A stretch of 20,763 bases of DNA, taken from assembly GCA_949502025.1 (NCBI GenBank), contig CATBCG010000033.1, forward strand, positions 1 to 20,763, read 5' to 3'. The notes under the pieces are model-generated. The model was not told the origin of the DNA, searched no databases, and was given only the letters and a program-made list of their open reading frames with translations. The stretch comes from MGBC131033 sp910585655. Lineage in GTDB: Bacteria > Bacillota > Clostridia > Lachnospirales > Lachnospiraceae. The translations under genes were made by a program, and so were the position numbers. Below, in pieces: positions 1-6,895 of the stretch; positions within the stretch are counted from its first letter, which is position 1; each line of letters opens with the position of its first letter.

Positions 1-689
1 ATGCAGAGCTGCGGAAAATATGTCTGAGGATATTTAGAAAACGTCATTATCCCAGCCAATGTAGGAACATTACATGCCGTAACTGCCATCAATTCCAAAA
101 TTTCTTCATTCGATACATTTTCCGAAAGATTTCTTCTCTCCCGTTTTACCATAGTCAAATAATCATTTAAACGCTTTTCATCCAAAAGCTGTAATTTTGC
201 TTCCTCTACTGTACGAATATCATCACGAATTCTTTTACGAAAAGCCTCATAACTATACACCTCATATTCACTCATTGGCTCATCAGATTCCCCAACACGA
301 ATATAAGAACCTTTGATTCTACCAACGCCTTTATAAAACACTGGTCTTTCCGTAATATCTGCACCCGGAATTTCAGCAGATACAATCACTTTGTCTTCAA
401 TGTCACAAACCGTAAATAAAGCTCTTACCATTGGCTCCATCTGTTTGCACTGCTCTGTTACCTTCTTCTGTAAATCCTGTGGATCATAGACTCCTTTTAT
501 TTTATATTTATCATTTTCATCAACGCCAAAAATAATAACGCCGCCTTCATCTTGGTTTGAAAACGAAGAAAGTGTATCATATAATCTGGTTGGGCAACCT
601 TTTTCAGCAGACTTTAATTCAACTGTCTGTTTTTCTGTTTTCATCTTCTGTATATCAAAAACCAAGTTTTTCAATGCTTCTGCTTGCAT
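1..689 (-). CDS. AlbA_2/Schlafen-type putative DNA-binding ATPase-like regulator (3' end outside window)
   Basis: The reading frame opens with ATG at 689 and runs off the left edge, giving 229 codons. Residues about 20-150 match the AlbA_2 (divergent AAA_4, Schlafen-like) domain: ELKSAEKG near 24-31, then LYDTLSSFSNQDEGGVIIFG near 36-55 and a YIRVG segment near 129-133. The last visible residues, SKYPQTYFPQLC, are typical of the stretch following this domain in full-length members, so the gene is probably intact outside the window. Such proteins usually carry a C-terminal ATP-binding or winged-helix part and are annotated as putative transcriptional regulators or RNA/DNA-binding proteins; the exact role is unknown. 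The ribosome binding site AAAGGGG lies about 8 bases before the ATG. The promoter and three operator-like repeats lie directly upstream, which suggests controlled and perhaps autoregulated expression (inference). Confidence 0.8.
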   Translation of the reverse strand, partial: MQAEALKNLVFDIQKMKTEKQTVELKSAEKGCPTRLYDTLSSFSNQDEGGVIIFGVDENDKYKIKGVYDPQDLQKKVTEQCKQMEPMVRALFTVCDIEDKVIVSAEIPGADITERPVFYKGVGRIKGSYIRVGESDEPMSEYEVYSYEAFRKRIRDDIRTVEEAKLQLLDEKRLNDYLTMVKRERRNLSENVSNEEILELMAVTACNVPTLAGIMTFSKYPQTYFPQLC

Positions 690-719
690 AATCTAACCCC
701 TTTCAGATAATATATTCTA

Positions 720-748
720 ATTATATCTCCCCGCATATCTTAAGTCAA
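720..748 (-). promoter_or_regulatory. Sigma-A promoter of the AlbA_2-type gene
   Basis: Read on the minus strand, TTGACT (743-748) is followed after exactly 17 bases by TATAAT (720-725). Transcription would start near 713, about 25 bases before the start codon at 689. The match to consensus is strong. Confidence 0.75.
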
Positions 749-750
749 CA

Positions 751-816
751 AGTTTGATAACTATAAATCGAGTTTGATAACTCTTTTTTTCTTTTTTAAC
801 AGCTTGTTATCAAACT
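751..816. promoter_or_regulatory. Three copies of an AGTTTGATAACT operator-like repeat
   Basis: AGTTTGATAACT occurs at 751-762 and 771-782, identical and spaced 20 bases start to start, about two helical turns. An inverted 11-base copy, GTTATCAAACT, lies at 806-816. The nearest copy ends three bases upstream of the -35 box of the minus-strand promoter. Exact repetition, helical phasing and position suggest protein-binding sites; which protein binds is not known. The remaining sequence between 817 and 986 is AT-rich and shows no gene. Confidence 0.6.
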
Positions 817-999
817 TTTTTCTCTTGTCCTCTTTAAAAGGAAAATTAAATTAAAACAATCTTATCTTTCTTTTTTAATTATATATAGCAGAACATACGT
901 CAGCTTCCTATCCGCCTTCCCTAGACAAATCCAAATTTATCTGCTATCCTGCTTTTATAAATAAAGAATTCTTTTTCTATCACTGCAAGGAGGTTTTTT

Positions 1000-1515
1000 A
1001 TGGCAGCGCAGTTACTTACCCATACTTTTGACCCGGTTTTTGATTCTCATTCCCGTATTTTGGTTTTGGGAACATTTCCTTCTGTCAAATCCAGAGAAAA
1101 CCATTTTTACTACGGGCATCCGCAAAACCGCTTTTGGCGACTGATGGCTGAATTGACCGCAGAGCCTCTTCCGGCCGATATTTCTGCCAAAAAGGAGCTT
1201 CTCCTCAAACATGGCATCGCCCTCTGGGACGTCCTGGCTTCCTGTGAAATTACTGGTTCGAGCGACAGCAGCATTCGTCGCCCTGTCGCCAATAATATTA
1301 ACCTGATTTTACAACAGGCTCCTATCGAACTGATTTGCGCCAACGGCGGAAAAGCTTTTGAGCTTTACGAAAAGCATTGCCAACCGCAGACCAAGCGGAA
1401 AGCGGTCAAACTGCCTTCTACCAGCCCAGCCAACGCTTCCTGGAGCCTGGAAAAACTTCTGACGGTCTGGGGCGAAGCCTTTCGCGAAGTCTTCTCCGGT
1501 CAGACGGCAGATTAG
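1000..1515 (+). CDS. DNA-deoxyinosine (hypoxanthine) glycosylase, UDG superfamily
   Basis: A 171-residue protein of the uracil-DNA-glycosylase fold, closest to the hypoxanthine-DNA-glycosylase group (UDG family 6). It would excise deaminated bases, mainly hypoxanthine, to start base-excision repair in the cytoplasm. Visible marks are LVLGTFPS at 21-28, where family members carry the first active-site loop, YGHPQNRFWR at 38-47, ALWDVLASCE at 74-83, and the second loop LPSTSPAN at 138-145. Length is normal for the family. The start is fixed by AAGGAGG at 987-993, seven bases before ATG. It stands alone; its stop codon lies one base from that of the convergent lgt-like gene, with no terminator hairpin between. 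The exact substrate preference within the superfamily cannot be read from sequence. Confidence 0.85.
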   Translation: MAAQLLTHTFDPVFDSHSRILVLGTFPSVKSRENHFYYGHPQNRFWRLMAELTAEPLPADISAKKELLLKHGIALWDVLASCEITGSSDSSIRRPVANNINLILQQAPIELICANGGKAFELYEKHCQPQTKRKAVKLPSTSPANASWSLEKLLTVWGEAFREVFSGQTAD

Positions 1516-1516
1516 A

Positions 1517-2329
1517 TTAGTCCTCTGCCTGCATGTTCTCTGCTTTTGCGTCTGCTGTTACGCCAAATCCTCCAAACGCTCCTTTCATCTTTGGCGCAGC
1601 AAAAAAGATTGCGGCTCCTGCCACTACCAAAAACAGGGAAATAAATTGCGATGTAGAGAAGATACCTACGCTTCCACGTTCTAAATCGCCTCGGTAAAAT
1701 TCCAGAATAAAGCGTCCTATGCTGTAGCAAACCAGGTAAAGCCCTGCCACTTGCCCAGCCGGACGTTCTTTTCTGGCAAACCAAATCAGGAAAAAGAAAT
1801 GCAGAAAATTCAATACGCTTGAAATCGCCTGAGTCGGTATCAATGGTACGCCGTTCGGTCCATAGGAAGAATCATGAAATACAATATGAAACCAGCTATC
1901 CGTTTCTGCTCCATAGCAGCATCCTGCCATCAGACAGCCTACCCGTCCGAATCCCTGCGCCAGCGCAATGGAAGGCATCACAAGATCAAAATATTTCCAG
2001 AAATTTACTTTTCGTTTTTTTGTATAGAGAAAGCCTGCTAAAATTCCAAAAATAATTCCGCCGTATACGACAAAACCATTGATAACGTCCAATAATACCG
2101 CCGGATTTGCAATGATCTCTGGAAATATCGTAATATAATACAGTATCTTTGCTCCCAGAATCCCTCCGATCAGGCACCAAATTGCCAGCGGAAAAATCAA
2201 ATCGGCATCTAACCCTTTCTTCTTTGCCCGATGCTCTCCTACTAAAAATGCCGCAATCACGCCAATCGCTATCATCAGTCCGTAGCTATATCCTACAAAC
2301 GGTCCGATCCGAAACAATTCATTTTTCAT
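1517..2329 (-). CDS. lgt: Prolipoprotein diacylglyceryl transferase family protein, divergent paralogue
   Basis: A 270-residue polytopic membrane protein of the Lgt family, which transfers diacylglycerol from phosphatidylglycerol to the lipobox cysteine of prolipoproteins. Hydrophobic segments lie near 12-31, 46-68, 85-101, 114-126, 170-185, 193-208 and 225-245. The family signature appears as GFGRVGCLMAGCCYG at 126-140, and a C-terminal RFILEFYRGD at 206-215. Two positions conserved in characterised Lgt proteins differ: the loop normally reading HGG is YGG (89-91), and the Asn after GRxG is Cys132. The Arg of GRxG is kept. Either this is a clostridial variant that still works or a paralogue with another substrate. 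The start at 2329 is preferred over a longer in-frame start at 2521 because AAAGGAAG precedes it and its own promoter would lie inside the longer reading frame. Confidence 0.75.
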   Translation of the reverse strand: MKNELFRIGPFVGYSYGLMIAIGVIAAFLVGEHRAKKKGLDADLIFPLAIWCLIGGILGAKILYYITIFPEIIANPAVLLDVINGFVVYGGIIFGILAGFLYTKKRKVNFWKYFDLVMPSIALAQGFGRVGCLMAGCCYGAETDSWFHIVFHDSSYGPNGVPLIPTQAISSVLNFLHFFFLIWFARKERPAGQVAGLYLVCYSIGRFILEFYRGDLERGSVGIFSTSQFISLFLVVAGAAIFFAAPKMKGAFGGFGVTADAKAENMQAED

Positions 2330-2363
2330 GCTATAGCTTCCTTTCTTACATTTGATACCCATT

Positions 2364-2392
2364 AGTGTAACACATTTTCTGAATCTAGTCAA
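2364..2392 (-). promoter_or_regulatory. Sigma-A promoter of the lgt-like gene
   Basis: On the minus strand TTGACT (2387-2392) and TACACT (2364-2369) are separated by exactly 17 bases. Transcription would start near 2357, giving a leader of about 28 bases. It supports the short start of the lgt-like gene. Confidence 0.65.
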
Positions 2393-2437
2393 AACTGTAT
2401 ATGGTTTTCGTCTATCTGAAAAAAATTCTGAATTAGT

Positions 2438-2466
2438 TGTAACCTTATTGTCTAAAACGGTGCTTA
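2438..2466 (+). promoter_or_regulatory. Possible ECF-type autoregulated promoter
   Basis: TGTAACCTT at 2438-2446 resembles the AAC-containing -35 element of many ECF sigma promoters, with a CGGTGC about 14 bases on as a weak -10 candidate. It lies upstream of the sigma gene, where an autoregulated promoter would be expected. The -10 match is poor. Confidence 0.25.
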
Positions 2467-2508
2467 TTGAAGTGAAGGGCATACTATTTACGAAAGGAGA
2501 GGAGGAGC

Positions 2509-3069
2509 TTGGAGGATGCAAAAATTGTAGAGTTATATCTAAAACGAGAAGAAGAGGCTATCCGGCAAACCTCTGACAAATATGGGAAACGCCTTCGTTC
2601 TCTTGCTTATGGCATCGTTGGGGAACAGCAAACAGCAGAGGAATGTGAAAACGATACCTATTTCACTGCCTGGAATTCCATTCCGCCGCAGGAACCCCGA
2701 GATTATCTGTATGCTTTTCTCGCACGGATTACCCGCCATATTTCTCTTAACTGCTGCCGGAATCGAAGCCGCCTAAAGCGCAGCGCTCTGATCTGCGAAT
2801 TAAGCAGGGAATTGGAGGAATGTATTCCCGCTCCAAACGATACGGAATGTCAAATTAGTGACAAATTATTTCAACATGCCGTCAATGATTTTTTATCCAC
2901 ACTAAGCGAAGAAAAACGAAACGTATTCCTGCGGCGCTATTGGTATTTTGATTCGATTATTACTATTTCCAAACACTTTGCCCTTTCTGAAAGCAAGGTC
3001 AAAACTATGCTGTTCCGAACTCGAAACCAATTAAAACAATATCTGGAAAAGGAGGGCTATTTTTTATGA
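2509..3069 (+). CDS. ECF-type RNA polymerase sigma factor
   Basis: A 186-residue sigma-70 family protein with only regions 2 and 4. Region 2 spans about residues 10-80, including AEECENDTYFTAWNSIPP at 43-60, the core-binding and -10 recognition part. Region 4 spans about 127-180, with LSEEKRNVFLRRYWYF followed by an HTH ending SESKVKTMLFRTRNQL. The start is TTG at 2509, about nine bases after AAAGGAG at 2493-2499; no suitable ATG is available. The stop overlaps the start of the next gene by four bases (ATGA at 3066-3069), showing translational coupling with the membrane protein that probably restrains it. The regulon and inducing signal are unknown. Confidence 0.9.
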   Translation: MEDAKIVELYLKREEEAIRQTSDKYGKRLRSLAYGIVGEQQTAEECENDTYFTAWNSIPPQEPRDYLYAFLARITRHISLNCCRNRSRLKRSALICELSRELEECIPAPNDTECQISDKLFQHAVNDFLSTLSEEKRNVFLRRYWYFDSIITISKHFALSESKVKTMLFRTRNQLKQYLEKEGYFL

Positions 3070-4478
3070 AAGGAACTGAATTTCTGGAAAAACTAGAATT
3101 GGTCGATCCTGCTTATATCGAAGCAGCCGAACAGATCGTCAAAGAAGAATCGGCTATCCACCAGAGGCAGCGCAACCGACGGGTAAACCCTGTCAGCAGG
3201 TTTCACTTTCGCCTGTTTGCGTCTGCCGCTGCCGCCTGTCTCTTCCTTTTGTTTCTCTTTACCATACCAAACCATTTGCCGCAAAAGAGAAATAACACTT
3301 TGAAAGACAACCCTTTAGAACAAGAACCACATTTAGAACAAAACCCGCAGACAGAATCTGATCCAACAGAATCTAATACGCAGATCCCGCCAGCCTCTGA
3401 TACAGCAGAGGACAACACGAAAAACGACGGCTGCCCACCTCTCTGGGACTTTCATTATAATGAAATTACGTTGGTTGCCGATACTGCAAGAGAAAATATT
3501 CCTGGGTATTTTACCCAAGTTCTGCATGAATCGGATCGAATGTTGGTAGAGCCTGGCAAGCAAATCGGCTGGATGGACTTTTCTGCGGTCGGTGGCTTTG
3601 ACGGAGAAGGAAAGTTGCTAAAAGTGTTTCTTTCTACTGCCTCTACCGTTCCGGATACGACTATCTCCATTTCTATTTCCAAAAGCCCTTTTTCCTGCGG
3701 TCTGTATTCGGAAGAAGAAACGACTTCCTCCTGCAACGGAGTAGAATTTCTGCTTTATCGGTACCAGACACAAGGAGAACCCGCCACGGTTTCCTTATAT
3801 GCAAAGGCCAAAATCAACGGGCTTTTCTATTGGTTTGAAATGAAAGCCGATTTTCGTGAAATTGAACAGGCACAGAGCGATTTTGAAGATACCTTGGAAT
3901 GTTTTAGCTTTTTCAAGACAGGAGTTAGCGACTTTGCTTCTATCTCTCCTGATGAAATCCCAGAATGGTTTGACCGGACATTGACCTATCAGGAAGCCTT
4001 ACAGGAAGCAGATTTTGGCGCCTATTTTCTTCCTTCGCTTCCAGAAGGCTATCAGGAGGAAAGCATCCGTCGCCATAAAGACCAGCACTCAGATACGCTT
4101 TCCGGGCTTTGGACAAAGGGCTATCATAGTCTGTCTTGGCAAGTTCAGCCTTACCGTCAGGAATATGCTGGCAGAGAAACTTCCGTCGCCGATACACAAA
4201 ATTATGACCTTTCCCTTTATCCAATTCCGCGCGCCGATTCGGTTCCGAGAGACTTATGGGAAATCGTAGACAATCCGATTTTTGACGCCAAGGAATTGAC
4301 ACTGGAAACCGTCTATGCCAGATCCTATCAGATAGACGATGCCGGGGACAGCGAAGGCTGGCGGATGGAATTTAGCGTTCGTTACGGAGATATCCTTGTA
4401 CAAATCCACGCGAAGGGACTGACCCCGGAATGGATTTACAGCCAGTTAGAACAGCTTTTGGATTCCCCTTCCGAATAA
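3066..4478 (+). CDS. Membrane-anchored partner of the ECF sigma factor, probable anti-sigma factor
   Basis: A 470-residue single-pass membrane protein. The N-terminal 48 residues are cytoplasmic and include FLEKLELVDPAYIEAAE at 6-22, a pattern common in proteins encoded just after clostridial ECF sigma genes. A transmembrane segment lies at about 50-67, preceded by basic residues. A low-complexity linker rich in Asn, Pro, Glu, Gln and Thr covers about 76-125, then comes a large extracytoplasmic part of roughly 340 residues I do not recognise. The topology and the ATGA overlap with the sigma gene point to an anti-sigma or sensor role: the cytoplasmic tail would hold the sigma factor and the outer domain would sense an envelope signal. 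No zinc-binding anti-sigma motif (HxxxCxxC) is visible, so the binding mode is inferred. Confidence 0.75.
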   Translation: MKGTEFLEKLELVDPAYIEAAEQIVKEESAIHQRQRNRRVNPVSRFHFRLFASAAAACLFLLFLFTIPNHLPQKRNNTLKDNPLEQEPHLEQNPQTESDPTESNTQIPPASDTAEDNTKNDGCPPLWDFHYNEITLVADTARENIPGYFTQVLHESDRMLVEPGKQIGWMDFSAVGGFDGEGKLLKVFLSTASTVPDTTISISISKSPFSCGLYSEEETTSSCNGVEFLLYRYQTQGEPATVSLYAKAKINGLFYWFEMKADFREIEQAQSDFEDTLECFSFFKTGVSDFASISPDEIPEWFDRTLTYQEALQEADFGAYFLPSLPEGYQEESIRRHKDQHSDTLSGLWTKGYHSLSWQVQPYRQEYAGRETSVADTQNYDLSLYPIPRADSVPRDLWEIVDNPIFDAKELTLETVYARSYQIDDAGDSEGWRMEFSVRYGDILVQIHAKGLTPEWIYSQLEQLLDSPSE

Positions 4479-4488
4479 GCGGAATTCC

Positions 4489-4600
4489 CGCGCCGAAGCG
4501 CGTCTGCGTCAGCAGACATTTTCCTTAGGCGCGAAGTGCGCATCTTTCGGAGGACTTTTATAGGATAGGGAAGTTTGGAGAACTTTCCTATTCTATAAAA
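4489..4600. repeat. Dispersed palindromic repeat, copy 1
   Basis: A run of hairpins: 4489-4502 (five-base stem with CGAA loop), 4502-4517 (GTCTGC/GCAGAC), 4529-4541 (GCGC/GCGC) and a long one at 4556-4600 whose arms pair over 20 positions with two G-T wobbles and a TGGAG loop. The last part, from TTCGGAGGACTTTTATAGG onwards, recurs in altered form at 12967-13018. It looks like a REP-type or MITE-like intergenic repeat. No coding capacity is visible. Confidence 0.6.
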
Positions 4601-4640
4601 GAAGAGTCGTTATAAAAATCATTCTAACGACTCTTCTTTC
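4597..4640. terminator. Bidirectional terminator between the sigma operon and beta-glucuronidase
   Basis: GAAGAGTCGTTA (4601-4612) and TAACGACTCTTC (4625-4636) form a perfect 12-bp stem with a 12-base loop, flanked by AAAA on one side and TTT on the other. It can therefore terminate both the rightward sigma operon and the leftward uidA transcript. Confidence 0.8.
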
Positions 4641-4654
4641 TATCTGTTATAAAC

Positions 4655-6487
4655 TTATAAAGTTTCCCAGCGTTTTTTCAGGAAAAATGCAGACTCTTTC
4701 GGCTGTCTCTGACGGGTAAAGACCCCTTTCTTATTACCGTTTACCCGTCCCGTCCCCTCTACCGTCTGAAAATCGGCAAAATTCCAGATTTGTTCGCCTT
4801 TGATAAACTCATAAGAATCAAAGACACGAGAACACATTTCCAACATCTCCACCTGATATTCCTGGCTCCACATGACGCTCGGAAGCTTATGCTCGGACGG
4901 ATAGGTGTCCGTCCCATACTCTGTAAAGACCATCGGACGCTGCAGCTCTAGGGCGCCCCAGGCATCCATTTCCTGGCGGAATTCTACTTCTGCCGCTGCA
5001 ATCTCATAACCGCCCTTGATATACCAGCCATAATAGCGGTTGATCGTCAGAAAATCACAATACTGATGGCAGCCTGCGTTTTCCGGCGAACAGCTTTTTT
5101 CCATAGCGAACGTCCGTGGACGCTTTTGTGGATCGTTTTCTCTGGCTGCCTTAAAAATCTCTCCAAAATAACGACTGGCTGCCTCGGAAGAAGTTTCCGG
5201 TTCATTGAACAAGCTCCAGGCAATTACACAGGCGTGGTTTTTATCCCGTTGAATCAATTCCTTTATCGCGTTTAAGTGATTTGTTTTCAGCGTCTCAATT
5301 TCCGGTCCTTCAAAAAAGCTCTTTGCCTTCATCCCGGCTCCCGCCCCCATAAACATAGCCAGGCTGCCGAAATCCAGGAACCCGACCGCCGCTACCTCGT
5401 CAATCACCAAAAATCCCTCGCGATCTGCCATCTGATAGATTTCCTCACTATATGGATAGTGCGAAGTACGGAACGAATTTGCCCCAATCCATTTCATCAG
5501 TTCAAAATCACGCTTGATCACTCCAGGCGCATAGCCTCGTCCTACAATATCGCTGTCCTCATGCTTTCCAAAGCCCTTCAAATATACTGGTTTTCCGTTG
5601 AGTAAAATGTCTATTCCTTTGATTTCTATGGTACGAATACCGATTTCTTCCTCATATTCGTCTATCAGCCGCCCCTCCTGCTCAAGCCGGATAACGAATC
5701 GATACAAATACGCATCTCTCACGTTCCAGAGGCGAACCGGATGGATGGAAATTACTCCTTCCGTCCCACTCGCCGCTGCTACCTGATTTCCTGCCTCATC
5801 ATAGACAAACAGCTTTGTTTCTACCTTTTCGCTGCCACGGATTGCCACCTGATAGGATACGTTTGCTCCCTCTCCCTCCAGCTCATGTACGACCGTAAAA
5901 TCGTCAATCGAAGTCTTTGGCAGCGCCAGCAGCCAAACCGGACGCTGTAATCCTGCATAGTTAAAAAAGTCAAACGCCGGACGAACCATCTTTACCTTGC
6001 CGTGTACCGCCGCGCCTTCCGGCTGTGGAATCTCTATGACAGATCCATTTGGCAGAGAACCTTTAAACAACTCGTTGTTTACTTTGACAACAATACGATT
6101 TTTCTCATTCCATCGCACCTGTGATGTCACATCTGCCAAAAACGGCACAAAGCCGCCCTCGTGTCTGGCTACCTCTACCCCGTTAAAATAAACTTCCGCA
6201 CGATGGGTTGCCGCCCCAAAACGTACCGCTATCTCCTTATCCTTCCATTCTTCCGGTACAACGACCTCTGTTTCATACCAGATATCCCCGGCAAACTCCC
6301 GATACTTCTTCTCTGTATAAAAGTCATTGAAGCTGGCTGGAACCGGAATCAAATCATCGCTTTCAAAACCGTTCTGCCAATTTCCTGCCATCCCTTCCTC
6401 CAGAAAATCAAATCTGACCTTCCACATTCCGTCAAGGCTGACTGCCCGGCGGGAAGCTGTCATCCTTGGATACAGCATAGATTCCAT
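4655..6487 (-). CDS. uidA: Beta-glucuronidase, glycoside hydrolase family 2
   Basis: A 610-residue cytoplasmic enzyme that hydrolyses beta-D-glucuronides. All three GH2 parts are present: jelly-roll sugar-binding domain (about 10-180), immunoglobulin-like domain (about 190-285) and TIM barrel (about 290-605). The acid/base Glu429 lies in SLFNEPE and the nucleophile Glu523 in FTEYGTDT. The NxK motif that contacts the glucuronate carboxylate is seen as Asn585 and Lys587 in NGNKKGVFTR, separating it from beta-galactosidases. The stretch after AAVGF (near 366-400) corresponds to Loop 1, which governs use of small drug-type glucuronides in gut enzymes. Two ATGs are possible; 6487 is preferred because AGGAGG at 6496-6501 is only two bases from the ATG at 6493 but eight from this one. 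It stands alone, without a transporter or regulator next to it. Confidence 0.92.
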   Translation of the reverse strand: MESMLYPRMTASRRAVSLDGMWKVRFDFLEEGMAGNWQNGFESDDLIPVPASFNDFYTEKKYREFAGDIWYETEVVVPEEWKDKEIAVRFGAATHRAEVYFNGVEVARHEGGFVPFLADVTSQVRWNEKNRIVVKVNNELFKGSLPNGSVIEIPQPEGAAVHGKVKMVRPAFDFFNYAGLQRPVWLLALPKTSIDDFTVVHELEGEGANVSYQVAIRGSEKVETKLFVYDEAGNQVAAASGTEGVISIHPVRLWNVRDAYLYRFVIRLEQEGRLIDEYEEEIGIRTIEIKGIDILLNGKPVYLKGFGKHEDSDIVGRGYAPGVIKRDFELMKWIGANSFRTSHYPYSEEIYQMADREGFLVIDEVAAVGFLDFGSLAMFMGAGAGMKAKSFFEGPEIETLKTNHLNAIKELIQRDKNHACVIAWSLFNEPETSSEAASRYFGEIFKAARENDPQKRPRTFAMEKSCSPENAGCHQYCDFLTINRYYGWYIKGGYEIAAAEVEFRQEMDAWGALELQRPMVFTEYGTDTYPSEHKLPSVMWSQEYQVEMLEMCSRVFDSYEFIKGEQIWNFADFQTVEGTGRVNGNKKGVFTRQRQPKESAFFLKKRWETL

Positions 6488-6617
6488 ACTCATTACCTCC
6501 TAAATTTTCTAAAAAAATCGTTTCGTCACTGTTGTTCCCTTAATATATGTTCAGTATAAAACTTTAAAAACAAAAATAAAAGGCTAAAAATTGCGGAATA
6601 CCTTGCAAAAATTGCTC

Positions 6618-6646
6618 TTGACAACCATCTCTAACCGTCTTATACT
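6618..6646 (+). promoter_or_regulatory. Consensus promoter of the aspS leader transcript
   Basis: TTGACA (6618-6623), a 17-base spacer and TATACT (6641-6646) form a near-perfect sigma-A promoter. The transcript would start near 6653 and carry the leader reading frame and attenuator before aspS. Confidence 0.85.
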
Positions 6647-6675
6647 AAGGCAAACAACAAAAACGAGGGATTATC

Positions 6676-6741
6676 ATGAGATATGTAGCTGCTTTTCTGA
6701 CACTCTGCTGCCGCAGGGACGACGATCACCAGCACATGTAA
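6676..6741 (+). CDS. Aspartate-rich leader peptide of the aspS attenuator
   Basis: A 21-codon reading frame with ATG at 6676 and TAA at 6739-6741, preceded by GAGGGA (6665-6670) at five bases. It begins MRYVAAFL and ends RRDDDHQHM. Three consecutive Asp codons (GAC GAC GAT, 6718-6726) fall inside the first arm of the RNA structures that decide whether the terminator forms. The gene downstream encodes an aspartyl-tRNA synthetase, so the Asp codons make sense as a sensor of charged Asp-tRNA, as His codons do in the hisL leader. The peptide itself probably has no function once made. It is too short to be judged by homology; the call rests on its start signals, position, codon content and match to the downstream enzyme. 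Confidence 0.75.
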   Translation: MRYVAAFLTLCCRRDDDHQHM

Positions 6742-6789
6742 CTGCCTTAACACCGCAGGTACATGTGCTTATTCGTCGTGTACCTGCGG
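6711..6789 (+). promoter_or_regulatory. Attenuator: mutually exclusive RNA stems upstream of the aspS terminator
   Basis: CCGCAGG occurs at 6711-6717, 6753-6759 and 6825-6831; its complement CCTGCGG occurs at 6783-6789 and 6856-6862. Possible helices: 6711-6725 with 6773-6789 (CCGCAGG plus ACGACGA, 14 pairs, taking in the Asp codons); 6733-6739 with 6761-6767 (CACATGT/ACATGTG); 6753-6762 with 6780-6789 (10 pairs); 6783-6789 with 6825-6831 (antiterminator); and 6821-6832 with 6855-6866 (terminator). The third CCGCAGG cannot be in both antiterminator and terminator, which is the hallmark of attenuation. Confidence 0.75.
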
Positions 6790-6820
6790 AAAGAGAGGAA
6801 GGAATTTATATAATCCCATA

Positions 6821-6869
6821 AAAACCGCAGGAGCTTTGTCCGGGACAAAGTATTTCCTGCGGTTTTTTT
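6821..6869 (+). terminator. Intrinsic terminator of the aspS leader
   Basis: AAAACCGCAGGA (6821-6832) pairs with TCCTGCGGTTTT (6855-6866) over 12 bases, capped by a second 7-bp stem CTTTGTC/GACAAAG (6834-6840 with 6844-6850), and ends in seven T residues (6863-6869). It lies 27 bases before the aspS start codon, so it can only serve to stop transcription ahead of that gene. Confidence 0.88.
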
Positions 6870-6895
6870 CGTATGATAGAAAGGATGAAACCATT

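Noticed and set aside
751..816. CRISPR-like array
   Set aside because: Only three 11-12 base copies with unequal spacing and one inverted; they fit operators, not CRISPR repeats.
2330..2521. Longer start for the lgt-like gene at 2521
   Set aside because: The extension overlaps the sigma gene start, spans the promoter at 2364-2392, and has no family similarity; 2329 has a good ribosome binding site.
6650..6895. T-box riboswitch before aspS
   Set aside because: No T-box core (AGGGTGG followed by AACCGCG) and no room for a stem I with specifier loop. The repeated CCGCAGG/CCTGCGG arms and the short leader reading frame explain the region better.
6836..6895. N-terminal extension of aspS from a TTG at 6836
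   Set aside because: It would start within the terminator hairpin, has no ribosome binding site and lies before the true OB-fold start; ATG at 6896 has AAAGGA.
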